From: Amycolatopsis sp. WAC 01376
GTDB lineage: Bacteria > Actinomycetota > Actinomycetes > Mycobacteriales > Pseudonocardiaceae
DNA length: 64,000 nucleotides
Direction: 5' to 3'
Assembly (NCBI RefSeq): GCF_003947415.1
Contig: NZ_QHKL01000013.1
Location: 1-64,000, forward strand
Within the stretch, counting starts at the first letter, position 1. Every line of letters starts with the position of its first letter. A model generated the notes under the pieces. That model was not told where the DNA came from, searched no databases, and worked only from the letters and a program-made list of their open reading frames with translations. Both the position numbers and the translations under genes were made by a program. Below, piece by piece: positions 17,408-26,508 of the stretch.

Positions 17408-17893
17408 TCAGTCCCGGAGGCGGCGGCCTTGAGCGTCGGTGCCGCCGTTCGCCAGCAGCACGATCCCGTCGACCATCGGCCAGACCACCCCGATGCCGCA
17501 GGTGACCACCACGACCGCCAGCTGTCCCAAGGCGAGTCCGACGTGCCCGGTGTAGAACCGCCCGGTCCCGAACGGCAGCACGAGCTGCAGCACCCCGGCG
17601 GCGATCTTCGACTTCGGTGAGTACGGCATGACCGCGGCAGGCTGCTGGTACACGGGCACGAACGGCGGCGGGTCGAACCGCGGCGCCAGGTACGTCGGAT
17701 GCGGCGCGGGCAGGTCCTGGAACAGCGGCCGGAGTTCGCCGAGCGTCACGGCCTCGTACGCGGCGAGGACCCGGCCCTCGTACTCGTCGGGCGTGATCCT
17801 GCCCTGGCTGTAGTGGTCGGCGAGCAGCCGCGCCGCCTCCTCGCGCTCGGCGGTGCCGGCGCGCATCTCGTCCGGGTCCGGTTGCTGGGACAT
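17408..17893 (-). CDS. DUF1707 and TM2 domain membrane protein
   Basis: A 161-aa protein. Residues about 8-55 match the DUF1707 (SHOCT-like) pattern: MRAGTAEREEAARLL ... GRITPDEYEGRV. A proline-rich linker follows (about 62-90) and then a TM2-type module with two membrane helices (about 95-140, including GTGRFYTGHVGLALGQ). The TM2 domain is common in small actinobacterial membrane proteins of unknown function. It stands alone between the pyrG operon and the divergent xerD. Confidence 0.85.
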   Translation of the reverse strand: MSQQPDPDEMRAGTAEREEAARLLADHYSQGRITPDEYEGRVLAAYEAVTLGELRPLFQDLPAPHPTYLAPRFDPPPFVPVYQQPAAVMPYSPKSKIAAGVLQLVLPFGTGRFYTGHVGLALGQLAVVVVTCGIGVVWPMVDGIVLLANGGTDAQGRRLRD

Positions 17894-17978
17894 GCTCCCA
17901 AGGTAGCCCGTTTCACACCCGCGACGCGGTACGCGCGGCGAACCCCCGAACGGGTCGTGATGGTCCTAGAGTGTCCGT

Positions 17979-18914
17979 GTGTCACAGGCCGGTGGTACCG
18001 GAGTCGCCCAGGTGGTCGCCGCATACCTCGACCATCTGGTGGTCGAACGCGGAACCGCGAGGAACACCCTCGACAGCTACTCCCGTGACCTGCGCCGGTA
18101 CACCGCGTACCTCGACGGCGCCGACGTCGAACGCTTCACCGACGTCACCTCGGCGCACATCACCTCGTTCGGCGCGGCGCTGCGCGAAGGCGACGAAGAG
18201 CATCAGCCGCTCGCCGCGTCCTCGGCCGCTCGCGCACTGGTCGCCGTGCGGGGGCTGCACAAGTTCGCGCACGCCGACGGCATCACCGAGAACGACCCTG
18301 CCCGCGAGGTCCGCCCGCCCGCCGCGGCCAAACGGCTGCCCAAGGCACTACCGGTGGACGCCGTGCTGAAGCTGCTCGAAACCCCGCCGCCCGAGGGCGA
18401 ACGGCCGCTGCGGGATCGGGCGCTGCTGGAACTGCTCTACTCGACCGGCGCGCGGATCTCCGAGGCCGTCGGGCTCGACGTCGACGACATCGACGACGCC
18501 GAACGCACCGTGCTGCTCGACGGGAAGGGCGGCAAACAGCGCATCGTGCCGATCGGCCGTCCCGCGCTGGAAGCGGTGCACGCGTACCTCGTCCGCGCGC
18601 GGCCGGCGCTCGCCACCCACGGCAGGGGGACACCGGCGATGTTCCTGAACGCCCGCGGCTCCAGGCTTTCCCGGCAGAGCGCGTGGCAGGTTCTCAAGGA
18701 CACCGCGGAATCCGCGGGGATCACGGCGGGCGTTTCCCCGCACACGTTGCGCCATTCCTTCGCGACCCATCTGCTCGAAGGCGGCGCCGACGTCCGCGTC
18801 GTGCAGGAACTGCTCGGCCACGCCTCGGTGACGACCACGCAGGTGTACACGCTGGTCACGGTGAACACACTCCGCGAGGTTTACGCGACAGCACATCCCC
18901 GCGCCCTCGGCTAA
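17979..18914 (+). CDS. xerD: Site-specific tyrosine recombinase XerD
   Basis: XerD resolves chromosome dimers at dif together with XerC. The 311-aa protein has the SAM-like N-terminal domain (residues about 8-100) and the catalytic domain with Arg159, Lys183, His255, Arg258, His281 and Tyr290; every one is offset by 11 from the E. coli XerD positions, so none is missing. The start is GTG 17979. Position before parA/scpAB matches mycobacteria. It is a housekeeping recombinase rather than a phage integrase: there is no att site or phage gene nearby. Confidence 0.93.
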   Translation: MSQAGGTGVAQVVAAYLDHLVVERGTARNTLDSYSRDLRRYTAYLDGADVERFTDVTSAHITSFGAALREGDEEHQPLAASSAARALVAVRGLHKFAHADGITENDPAREVRPPAAAKRLPKALPVDAVLKLLETPPPEGERPLRDRALLELLYSTGARISEAVGLDVDDIDDAERTVLLDGKGGKQRIVPIGRPALEAVHAYLVRARPALATHGRGTPAMFLNARGSRLSRQSAWQVLKDTAESAGITAGVSPHTLRHSFATHLLEGGADVRVVQELLGHASVTTTQVYTLVTVNTLREVYATAHPRALG

Positions 18915-19006
18915 ACGACCCGGTCGGTCCCGGCGTGCCTCGTTGGCTCGACTCGTGAATCGCGCATAGGCTGCCGAGGATCCTGCCGAAGAGGAGCTTT
19001 CGCGTT

Positions 19007-20023
19007 ATGTCGACACCGAACGAGCCGGCGAAGCCGTCCGCGTCCGCCGGTTCGGCCGCGGCGAGCCTCAGCCAGGTGACCATCGCAACCCCCGCCGAAC
19101 ACGACGGCGACGAACCGTCGGAGGACACGATCTCTTCCCGCGGCCGCAAGGCCAAGCGCGCCAAAGAAACCAAACAGCAAGAACTCGAGAGGGAAGGTAT
19201 CGGCCCCACCGGCCGTCCGTACCGCGAGATCCCCGATCCGCCGCCGCTGGAACGGCACGGCCCCGCACTCGTGATGGCCATGTGCAACCAGAAGGGCGGC
19301 GTCGGCAAGACCACCTCGACCATCAACCTGGGTGCGGCGCTCGCCGAATGCGGCCGCCGGGTACTGCTGGTCGACTTCGATCCGCAGGGCGCGCTCTCGG
19401 TCGGTCTCGGCATTCAGCCGCACGAGCTGGACCAGACGGTCTACAACGTCATCATGGAGCGCTCGGTCAGCATCACCGACACCATCCGGAAGACCCGGGT
19501 GGACGGCGTCGACCTGCTGCCGAGCAACATCGACCTGTCCGCGGCCGAGGTCCAGTTGGTCGCAGAGGTAGGGCGCGAACACACGTTGTTACGGGTCCTT
19601 CGTCCGGTCATGAACGACTACGACTATGTTCTTGTCGACTGCCAGCCCTCGCTAGGCCTGCTGACGGTGAACGCACTGACCGCCGCGGACGGTGTGATCA
19701 TCCCGCTGGAGTGCGAGTTCTTCAGTCTGCGAGGCGTAGCGCTCCTGATCGACACCATCGAGAAGGTGCAGGAACGCCTCAACCCCAAACTGGACATCAC
19801 CGGGATTCTCGCCACCATGTACGACCCGAGAACCCTGCACTCGAAGGAGGTCATGGCGAGAGTGGTGGAGGCATTCGGCGACATCGTGTTCGACACGGTG
19901 ATCAACCGCACCGTGCGGTTCCCCGAGACGACCGTCGCGGGCGAACCGATCACGACGTGGGCCCCCAAATCAGCCGGTGCGGCGGCCTATCGCGCGCTGG
20001 CACGCGAGGTGATCGCCCGGTGA
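19007..20023 (+). CDS. ParA/Soj family ATPase
   Basis: A 338-aa deviant-Walker ATPase. After a charged, probably disordered N-terminal extension of about 85 residues, the motif KGGVGKT lies at 96-102, followed by DFDPQG and the conserved Asp/Glu segments of the ParA fold. It corresponds to the Soj-like Rv1708, which sits before scpA and is distinct from the oriC-proximal ParA. No ParB is adjacent; instead a small gene overlaps by 4 bp. A role in chromosome organisation with ScpAB is inferred from context. Confidence 0.9.
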   Translation: MSTPNEPAKPSASAGSAAASLSQVTIATPAEHDGDEPSEDTISSRGRKAKRAKETKQQELEREGIGPTGRPYREIPDPPPLERHGPALVMAMCNQKGGVGKTTSTINLGAALAECGRRVLLVDFDPQGALSVGLGIQPHELDQTVYNVIMERSVSITDTIRKTRVDGVDLLPSNIDLSAAEVQLVAEVGREHTLLRVLRPVMNDYDYVLVDCQPSLGLLTVNALTAADGVIIPLECEFFSLRGVALLIDTIEKVQERLNPKLDITGILATMYDPRTLHSKEVMARVVEAFGDIVFDTVINRTVRFPETTVAGEPITTWAPKSAGAAAYRALAREVIAR

Positions 20024-20445
20024 GCAGGCGAGCTTCCCTGCCCGGAGCGTCCGAACTTTTCAGGATCACCTCCAGCCCCGCCCTCGATCTCCCGCCCGCG
20101 CCCGAACAGCCCGCCCCCTCGACGGGGAACGGCAACGGGAACGGATCCGGGAACGAGACGGGGCCCGCGCACAAGGAACAGCTGTCCCGTGCCGCGCGAA
20201 GCGGTTCCGGGCGGACCAAGCACGACGCGAAGATCACCGTCTACGTCTCCGGCGACGAACTGCTGGCGATGGAGCAGGCCAGGCTGAACTTGCGGGCGAA
20301 GCACGGGCTCGTGCTCGACCGCGGCAGGCTGGTCCGCGAGGCGGTGGCCGTCCTGTTGGCCGACTTCGACGCGGCGGGCGAGGAGTCGGTGCTCGTCCAG
20401 CGCTTGCGGGCGGGCAGCGAGGACGGGAAAGAGACCGAGAGCTGA
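20020..20445 (+). CDS. Small ParA-coupled protein, unknown function
   Basis: A 141-aa protein starting at GTG 20020, overlapping the parA stop (GTGA) and touching the scpA start (TGATG). Residues 1-60 are low-complexity (a Gly/Asn run NGNGNGSGN at about 37-45). Residues about 68-125 form an ordered region, with KITVYVSGDELLAMEQARL and DRGRLVREAVAVLLADF, resembling a beta-strand followed by two helices as in ribbon-helix-helix DNA-binding proteins. Tight coupling to a ParA without ParB suggests it could be the ATPase's DNA-binding partner. That is inference; no function is known to me. Confidence 0.75.
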   Translation: MSRRASLPGASELFRITSSPALDLPPAPEQPAPSTGNGNGNGSGNETGPAHKEQLSRAARSGSGRTKHDAKITVYVSGDELLAMEQARLNLRAKHGLVLDRGRLVREAVAVLLADFDAAGEESVLVQRLRAGSEDGKETES

Positions 20446-21380
20446 TGGACGACCCGGCCGCGGCTGCTCCCAGCGGCTCAGAGCCGGTCGAGCGGACAGA
20501 GGCAGACGAGACTCCCGCCGTGCACGAGACCGTGCACGGCGGGATGGTCCCCGAAGGGCTGGCCAGTGAAGAGCTGAGCACGTCCAAGTTCAAGGTGAAC
20601 CTGTCGAATTTCCAGGGCCCCTTCGATCTGCTGCTCCAGCTGATCTCGCAGCACCAGCTCGACGTCACCGAAGTCGCGTTGCACCAGGTCACGGACGATT
20701 TCATCGCCTACACCCGTGCGCTCGGCACGGAGTGGAACCTCGACGAGACGACCGAGTTCCTGGTCATCGCGGCGACCCTGCTCGACCTCAAGGCGGCACG
20801 CCTGCTGCCCGCCGCCGAGGTGGAGAGCGAAGACGACCTCGCCCTGCTCGAAGCGCGGGACCTGTTGTTCGCGCGCGTGCTGCAGTACCGGGCGTACAAG
20901 CAGGTCGCGGCGCTGTTCGGTGAGCTGGAGGCCGGTGCGCTGCGGCGGTATCCGCGGTCGGTCGCGCTCGAAGACCGGTTCATGGGGCTGCTGCCCGAGG
21001 TGATGCTCGGCGTCGACCCGGCGAAGTTCGCCGAGATCGCCGTCGCGGTCTTCAAACCGAAGCCGCCGCCGACGGTGTCGATCGCGCACATCCACATGGG
21101 CCGGGTCTCGGTGCGCGAACACGCCGCGCTGCTGCGGCTCAAGCTCGCGGAACGAGGCGAAGCGACCTTCAGCGAGCTGGTCGAGGACTGCGAACACACC
21201 GTCGAGATCGTGGCGCGGTTCCTCGCGCTGCTGGAGCTGTACCGGGAGGCCACGGTCCAGTTCGAGCAGCTGGAGGCGCTCGCCGAACTGCACGTGCGCT
21301 GGACCGGCGGGTCCGTGGCGCAGGCGTCGGTGGCGGCTGAACAGGACCTCGCCGCCGCGGAGGACGAGGAGTACGGGTGA
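20445..21380 (+). CDS. scpA: Segregation and condensation protein A
   Basis: ScpA is the kleisin that bridges SMC heads in the bacterial condensin complex. The 311-aa protein has an acidic N-terminal extension of about 45 residues, then the typical FQGPFDLLLQLIS motif (about 51-63) and a C-terminal winged-helix region. The ATG at 20445 overlaps the upstream stop by one base. The scpA-scpB-rluB order is standard in Gram-positive bacteria. Confidence 0.93.
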   Translation: MDDPAAAAPSGSEPVERTEADETPAVHETVHGGMVPEGLASEELSTSKFKVNLSNFQGPFDLLLQLISQHQLDVTEVALHQVTDDFIAYTRALGTEWNLDETTEFLVIAATLLDLKAARLLPAAEVESEDDLALLEARDLLFARVLQYRAYKQVAALFGELEAGALRRYPRSVALEDRFMGLLPEVMLGVDPAKFAEIAVAVFKPKPPPTVSIAHIHMGRVSVREHAALLRLKLAERGEATFSELVEDCEHTVEIVARFLALLELYREATVQFEQLEALAELHVRWTGGSVAQASVAAEQDLAAAEDEEYG

Positions 21381-22138
21381 GCCCCGAAGAGACCCAGAAG
21401 ACCGAAGAAACCCCCGAGACCGGTGATGGGCCGAAAGCTCCCATCACCGAGTCCGACGAGGCGAAGGACGCTTTCGTCGCGTCGGATGAGGTGAAGGACG
21501 CTTTCAGCCCGCCGGAGGCCGAGGTGCCTGCGGTCGAGGCGGAGCCGCCTGCCGACGAGGGGCTCGTGGCGGCAGGCGACGGCGACTATCCCGACCTCAC
21601 CTCCGACGAGGCCCTCGAAGCGTCGCTGGAGGCGTTGCTCCTGGTCGTCGACTCGCCGATCAACGAGGAATCGCTCGCCGACACCGTCGGGCAATCCGTG
21701 TCCCGGGTCACCGTGGCGCTGCGCACGATGGCGCAGAAGTTCACCGAGCGGACCAGCGGAATCGACCTGCGCCGAGTCGGCGAAGGGTGGCGGTTCTACA
21801 CTAGGGACGTCTATGCCCCGTTCGTGGAGAAGCTTCTGCTCGACGGCCAGCGTTCCAAGCTGACGCGAGCCGCACTGGAGAGCCTCGCCGTGATCGCCTA
21901 TCGGCAGCCGGTGACCAGGGCCAGGGTCGCCGCCGTCCGAGGGGTGAACGTGGACGGGGTGATCAGGACGCTGCTGGCACGCGGCCTGATCGAGGAGATG
22001 GGGACCGACCCCGAAACCACAGGCACGCTGTACGTGACGACCGAGCTGTTCCTGGAGCGACTGGGCCTCTCGTCCTTGGCCGACCTTCCGCCCATCGCTC
22101 CGTTGCTACCCGAAGTGGACACCATCGATGACATCTGA
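21377..22138 (+). CDS. scpB: Segregation and condensation protein B
   Basis: ScpB, the dimeric winged-helix partner of ScpA, 253 aa. The first 75 residues are acidic and repetitive (two copies of a VKDAF-like unit) and precede the conserved core starting near LEASLEALLLVVDSPI. The winged-helix signature LESLAVIAYRQPVTRA is present. The start overlaps scpA by 4 bp and the end overlaps rluB by 11 bp, so the three are one translational unit. Confidence 0.92.
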   Translation: MSPEETQKTEETPETGDGPKAPITESDEAKDAFVASDEVKDAFSPPEAEVPAVEAEPPADEGLVAAGDGDYPDLTSDEALEASLEALLLVVDSPINEESLADTVGQSVSRVTVALRTMAQKFTERTSGIDLRRVGEGWRFYTRDVYAPFVEKLLLDGQRSKLTRAALESLAVIAYRQPVTRARVAAVRGVNVDGVIRTLLARGLIEEMGTDPETTGTLYVTTELFLERLGLSSLADLPPIAPLLPEVDTIDDI

Positions 22139-22880
22139 CCCGCATCCCGACGGCATTCGGCTGCAGAAGGTCCTTTCGCAGGCCGGCGTCGCCTCGCGGC
22201 GCGCGGCCGAGGACCTGATCGTGCGCGGTCGCGTGAGCGTGGACGGCAAGGTGGTCACCGAACTCGGCCGCCGGGTCGATCCGGACAACTCCGTGATCCA
22301 CGTCGACGGCACCCGCGTGCAGGTCCGCGAGGACCTCGTCTACCTCCTGCTGAACAAGCCCAAGGGCGTGCACAGCACGATGAGCGACGACCGCGGCCGC
22401 CCGTGCGTCGGCGACTACCTGCGCGGCCGGTACGAGGAGACGCCCGGCATCGTGCACGTCGGCAGGCTCGACGAGAACACCGAAGGCCTTCTGCTGCTCA
22501 CCAACGACGGCGACCTCGGCCACCGGCTGATGCACCCGTCGTACCAGGTGCTCAAGACCTACTTCGCCGAGGTCGAGGGCATCGTCCCGCGCGGCCTCGG
22601 CAAGGAACTGCGGGCCGGTTTCGAACTGCCGGACGGCATCGTCAAGGTCGACCAGTTCCGGGTCAAGGACATGCTGGCCGGTCGCACCCAGATCGAACTG
22701 GTCATCCACGAGGGCCGCAAGCACATCGTGCGGCGGCTGATGGCGGCCACCGGGCACCCCGTGCGCAAACTGGTCCGGACCGCGCTCGGCGACGTCCAGC
22801 TCGGTGCCCAGCGGTCGGGCTCGATCCGGCGGCTGAACCGCGGCGAGGTCGGTTCGCTCTACCGCGCGGTCGATCTGTAA
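22128..22880 (+). CDS. rluB: 23S rRNA pseudouridine synthase, RluB type
   Basis: A 250-aa RsuA/RluB family pseudouridine synthase. It has an N-terminal S4 domain (residues about 11-58) and the catalytic motif GRLDENTEGLLLLTNDG with Asp115. It would modify a uridine of 23S rRNA. The 11-bp overlap with scpB fixes the start at ATG 22128. The Rv1711 counterpart has the same place. Confidence 0.92.
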   Translation: MTSDPHPDGIRLQKVLSQAGVASRRAAEDLIVRGRVSVDGKVVTELGRRVDPDNSVIHVDGTRVQVREDLVYLLLNKPKGVHSTMSDDRGRPCVGDYLRGRYEETPGIVHVGRLDENTEGLLLLTNDGDLGHRLMHPSYQVLKTYFAEVEGIVPRGLGKELRAGFELPDGIVKVDQFRVKDMLAGRTQIELVIHEGRKHIVRRLMAATGHPVRKLVRTALGDVQLGAQRSGSIRRLNRGEVGSLYRAVDL

Positions 22881-22961
22881 GACTTTCCGCTCTACTGCAC
22901 AGGTGATCATCGCGTTTAGCTCTCCCTGACGGGCTTTCAGCCGACGGGGAAGGGCTCAACC

Positions 22962-24842
22962 GTGAAAACAGTTGTGCTGGCAGGGATCTTGGCGGTCGCC
23001 GCGGCCGTGGTCGCGGCACCGCAGGCCGCGGCGAAACCGCGGGGCAGCGAACCGGTCTACGACTTCGCCCAGGCCGTCCGCGAGACGGCCTGGGTGGACA
23101 TCGGCCTCGATGGGGACGGCGACGGCCGTTCCGACCGGGTCGCCGCCGACATCATCCGCCCGAAGGAACCGGCGGCGCGGGCCGAAAAGGTCCCGGTCAT
23201 CATGGACGCGAGCCCGTACTACTCGTGCTGCGGGCGAGGGAACGAGAGCGAGCGCAAGACCTACGACGCGGCGGGCAGGCCGGTCGGGTTCCCGCTCTAC
23301 TACGACAACTTCTTCGTTCCGCGTGGCTACGCCGTGGTACTGGTGGATCTGGCCGGTACCAACAAATCCCGCGGCTGCACCGACATCGGCGGGCCCTCGG
23401 ACGTCAACTCGGCGCGCAAGGTCGTCGACTGGCTGAACGGCCGGGCGAACGGCTACACGACGGCGACCGGACCGGCCAGGACGAACGCGACCTGGTCGAC
23501 GGGCGCCGTCGGCATGATCGGGAAGTCCTACGACGGCACGGTCGCCAACGGCGTCGCCGCGACCGGTGTCGACGGGCTCAAGACCATCGTGCCGATCGGC
23601 GCCATCAGCTCCTGGTACGACTACTACCGCTCCGACGGCGCGAATCTGCGCCAGGGCAGCCCGGCGGGGCTCGCGCAGACCGTTTCCCAGCGCAACGGCG
23701 GGCAGAACTGCAGCGCGGCGAACCAAAAGCTCACCGCGGGCGCGACGGCGAACGGCGACTACAACGCCTTCTGGCTCGACCGGGATCACGTGCAGAGCGC
23801 GTCGAAGGTGAAGGCCAGCGTGCTCGCTTCGCACGGGCTGGGCGACCTCAACGTCAAGACGATCAACTTCGGGCAGTGGTGGGAAGCGCTGAACGTCGAG
23901 CGCAAGATCTGGCTGACGCAGGCCGGTCACGTCGACCCGTTCGACTACCGGCGGTCGGCGTGGGTCGACACCCTGCACAAGTGGTTCGACCACTACCTGC
24001 TCGGCGTGGACAACGGCATCGAGAAGACCCCGGGCGCGAGCGTGGAACGCGAGCCGGACGTCTGGGTGGACCAGGCGGCGTGGCCCGCGGGCAGTGCGGT
24101 CACCCTGCGTCCCGCGGCAGGCGGCACCCCGGGCGTCGGCACGCTCGGCACCACCGCGGGGACGGGTACGGCGTCGTTCACGGACTCCTCCGGTCAGTCC
24201 TCGAACAGCTGGGCCGCACGTCCGACGGAGACCTCGAACGGACGCTTGCTGTTCAGCACCGGCGCGCTGGCGAAGGATCTGCACGTGTCCGGGACGGCGA
24301 AGGTGACTGTGACCGCGACGCCGTCGACGTCCACAGCGCAGCTCTCGGCGATCCTCGTGGACTACGGCCCGGCGACGATCCGGAACTACACCGGGCCGAA
24401 GGAAGGCATCAAGAACGAGCTGACGCAGTCGTGCTGGGGCGCGAGCGCTTCCGGCAACGACGCCTGTTACCTGAACACGAGCACCGACGCGGTCTCGGTC
24501 GGGCTGAACATCATCAGCCGTGGCTGGGCCGACCTGGCCAACCACGGTTCGCTGACCCAGGAGTCGCCGCTGACGCCGGGGCAGCCGTACACGATGACGT
24601 TCCGGCTGGCGAGTACGGATCATGTTGTCCCGCAAGGACATCAGCTGGCGCTGATCATCGGCGGGACGGATGGTTCGTTCATCTCGGGTCCTTCGCAGTA
24701 TCCGAAGATCACCGTGGACCTGGGCAAGACTTCGCTGGCTCTGCCTGTCTCGGGTGCGGGACCGTCGGCGGTTCCGGCTCCGCTTCCGGCGGCTCCGGTG
24801 CAGATCGCGCCGGCGACCGTTTCGGGGCTTGAGCGCGGCTAG
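22962..24842 (+). CDS. Secreted S15/CocE-family X-prolyl peptidase
   Basis: A 626-aa secreted hydrolase. Residues 1-24 are a signal peptide (MKTVVLAG...AAPQAAA, cleavage near 24-26). An alpha/beta-hydrolase domain follows, with the nucleophile Ser189 in GKSYDG, a later Asp in HGLGDLN and His in AGHVDPF, and a C-terminal jelly-roll domain (about 380-600) typical of peptidase S15 and cocaine-esterase-like enzymes. Relatives are Xaa-Pro dipeptidyl-peptidases; the exact substrate is open. The C-terminus is Ala/Pro-rich. It interrupts the core order rluB-cmk. A palindrome follows 9 bp after the stop. Confidence 0.88.
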   Translation: MKTVVLAGILAVAAAVVAAPQAAAKPRGSEPVYDFAQAVRETAWVDIGLDGDGDGRSDRVAADIIRPKEPAARAEKVPVIMDASPYYSCCGRGNESERKTYDAAGRPVGFPLYYDNFFVPRGYAVVLVDLAGTNKSRGCTDIGGPSDVNSARKVVDWLNGRANGYTTATGPARTNATWSTGAVGMIGKSYDGTVANGVAATGVDGLKTIVPIGAISSWYDYYRSDGANLRQGSPAGLAQTVSQRNGGQNCSAANQKLTAGATANGDYNAFWLDRDHVQSASKVKASVLASHGLGDLNVKTINFGQWWEALNVERKIWLTQAGHVDPFDYRRSAWVDTLHKWFDHYLLGVDNGIEKTPGASVEREPDVWVDQAAWPAGSAVTLRPAAGGTPGVGTLGTTAGTGTASFTDSSGQSSNSWAARPTETSNGRLLFSTGALAKDLHVSGTAKVTVTATPSTSTAQLSAILVDYGPATIRNYTGPKEGIKNELTQSCWGASASGNDACYLNTSTDAVSVGLNIISRGWADLANHGSLTQESPLTPGQPYTMTFRLASTDHVVPQGHQLALIIGGTDGSFISGPSQYPKITVDLGKTSLALPVSGAGPSAVPAPLPAAPVQIAPATVSGLERG

Positions 24843-24851
24843 GCAAGTGCC

Positions 24852-24898
24852 ATGAACGGTCCGTTCCTTGCAAAATTTGCGAGGAACGGACCGTTCAT
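24852..24898. repeat. 47-bp palindrome, family copy 2
   Basis: Same family as the repeat at 17339; the left arm begins ATGAACGGTCCGTTCCTTGC and the right arm is complementary except at one position (GCGAGG against CTTGC). It lies between the convergent peptidase (stop at 24842) and methyltransferase (stop at 24903) genes, as expected of a shared terminator. Confidence 0.8.
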
Positions 24899-24902
24899 AG
24901 CG

Positions 24903-25736
24903 TCAACGTGCGGCGGTGACGATCCAGACCCCGCCTGGGATTCGTACCCCGTGCGGTGTCTCGAACTCGCCGAGCGCGTCCCGTACCCGGGCGCGGAGGC
25001 CGGTGATCGCGTCCGCGTCCACGGTCCGCAGGTTGTGCTGGATCGGGGCCATCGAGAAGACGAAGTCGGTCGCGTCGGAAGTGTCCGCGCCGAAGCCCAT
25101 GTCCGCGTCCACCGGGCTGATCTCGATGTCGCGGAAGCCCGCAGCCGTGAGCACCTCGGTGATCCGTTCGGAGGCCAGTAGCGAACCCATCCCGCGGGCG
25201 GCGGGCGATGGCTCACGAAGGTAGGGAGCGAGCGCCGCCGTCGCGCGGGCGTAGGCGCTGTCGACGTCACCCGACCGCGGCCCCAGGAAGGCCAGCCGGC
25301 CGCCGGGCGCGAGCGCGCCGTGGAGATGACCGAACGCCGCGACCAGATCGGCGAAGAACATCACGCCACCCCTGCTCATGATGACGTCGAAGCCAGGTCC
25401 TTCGAACGGGTATACCTGCGCGTCTCCCTGGACGAACTCGACATTGGTGAGGTTCTCGGCCGCCGCGTCCAAGCGGGCCCGCTCCACCAGCGGCGCCGAA
25501 ATGTCGATCCCCAGCGCGTGCCCGCTCCCGGCCTTTCTCGCGGCCAGCCGGGTGGTGAGCCCGGCGCCGCAGCCCACGTCCAGGACCGCGTGGCCGTCTT
25601 CGATGTTCGCGGCGGCGAAAAGCGGTGCGTCGAAGGCTTCCATCATTCCGTTGTAGCGCTCCGGGTGATCCGCCCAGAGCTTTCCCTCCCAGCCGTTCCA
25701 TGCTTCGGCCTGCTGCTGGTTGGCGATCGCCACCAT
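24903..25736 (-). CDS. Class I SAM-dependent methyltransferase
   Basis: A 277-aa methyltransferase of the UbiE/Methyltransf_11/25 type. The SAM motif VLDVGCGAGL is at residues 51-60, with GIDIS and QGDAQVYPF as later motifs. The acceptor is unknown. The ATG at 25736 is chosen over 25748 because GAGGTG lies 5 nt upstream of it. It is divergent from a TetR gene and shares a control region with three GACTCYAG half-sites, so it is probably the TetR target. Confidence 0.85.
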   Translation of the reverse strand: MVAIANQQQAEAWNGWEGKLWADHPERYNGMMEAFDAPLFAAANIEDGHAVLDVGCGAGLTTRLAARKAGSGHALGIDISAPLVERARLDAAAENLTNVEFVQGDAQVYPFEGPGFDVIMSRGGVMFFADLVAAFGHLHGALAPGGRLAFLGPRSGDVDSAYARATAALAPYLREPSPAARGMGSLLASERITEVLTAAGFRDIEISPVDADMGFGADTSDATDFVFSMAPIQHNLRTVDADAITGLRARVRDALGEFETPHGVRIPGGVWIVTAAR

Positions 25737-25758
25737 GGGACACCTCATCGTCGTCGTT

Positions 25759-25802
25759 ACTAGAGTTGGACTCTAGTGCTTGACTCTAGAGATAGACTCC
25801 AG
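25759..25802. promoter_or_regulatory. TetR operator with 13-bp periodic half-sites
   Basis: GACTCTAG at 25769, GACTCTAG at 25782 and GACTCCAG at 25795 repeat every 13 bp, and the first is also the right half of a perfect 19-bp dyad ACTAGAGT-TGG-ACTCTAGT (25759-25777). The array fills the gap between the methyltransferase and the TetR start. Binding by the adjacent TetR protein is inferred. Confidence 0.7.
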
Positions 25803-25804
25803 TC

Positions 25805-26434
25805 ATGAGTGGTGTCAAGGGTGCGCGGGCCGAGCGGGCGGCGGAAACGCGGCGGCGGATCATCGAGGCCGCCAGGGAACTCTTCCTCGCCGACGGGTAC
25901 GGGGCGACCACGCTTCAGCAGGTCGCCGACCGCGCGGGGGTGGCCGTCCAGACCATCTACTTCACGTTCCGCAACAAGCCGGCGTTGCTGAAGGAACTGG
26001 TCGACGTCGCGATCGCCGGCGACGACAGTCCGGTGGCGACGATGGAGCGGCCATGGTTCGCGCAAGTGCTGGACGCGCCGGACGCGCGCACGGCCGTCAC
26101 CGCCCTCGTCACGGGTAGCCGCGCCGTGCTCGAACGGGTCGCCGCCGTCAACGACATGGTGCGCACCGCGACCGCCGCCCACCCCGATTTGCGCGAGCTC
26201 TGGCCTGATCGCGAAGACCCGCGCCACACCGTGCACACGGCGGCGGCGAAGGCTTTGCTGGAGAAGCCCGGCGTCAGGACCGATCTCACGGTCGAGAAGG
26301 CGGCGGACATCCTCTATGCCGTGCTGAGTCCGGAGTTGTTCCTGATCCTGACCCGTGACCGCGCCTGGGCTCCCGGCGACTGGGAGCCTTGGGTGGAGGA
26401 ACTCTTGGCCGCACAGCTGCTCGAGAACGGCTGA
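25805..26434 (+). CDS. TetR family transcriptional regulator
   Basis: A 209-aa regulator. Residues about 12-58 form the TetR helix-turn-helix (GYGATTLQQVADRAGVAVQTIYFTFRNK); the rest is a helical ligand domain with no strong family signature. The ATG at 25805 lies directly after the half-site array, so it is probably autoregulated and represses the divergent methyltransferase. The inducer is unknown. Confidence 0.88.
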   Translation: MSGVKGARAERAAETRRRIIEAARELFLADGYGATTLQQVADRAGVAVQTIYFTFRNKPALLKELVDVAIAGDDSPVATMERPWFAQVLDAPDARTAVTALVTGSRAVLERVAAVNDMVRTATAAHPDLRELWPDREDPRHTVHTAAAKALLEKPGVRTDLTVEKAADILYAVLSPELFLILTRDRAWAPGDWEPWVEELLAAQLLENG

Positions 26435-26443
26435 TCCGATGCA

Positions 26444-26490
26444 ATGAACGGTCCGTTCCTTGCGAAATTTGCAAGGAACGGACCGTTCAT
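26444..26490. repeat. 47-bp palindrome, family copy 3
   Basis: Third copy of the family; arms begin ATGAACGGTCCGTTCCTTGC and pair with one mismatch (GCGAAA against TTTGC). It lies between the TetR gene (stop 26434) and the convergent antiporter gene (stop 26509). Position and symmetry are the same as for copies 1 and 2. Confidence 0.8.
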
Positions 26491-26508
26491 GGCGCGTGTG
26501 GGGCGGGG

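Noticed and set aside
17979-18914. Phage or island integrase
   Set aside because: All XerD catalytic residues and the core gene order are present and no phage, tRNA target or att repeat is visible.
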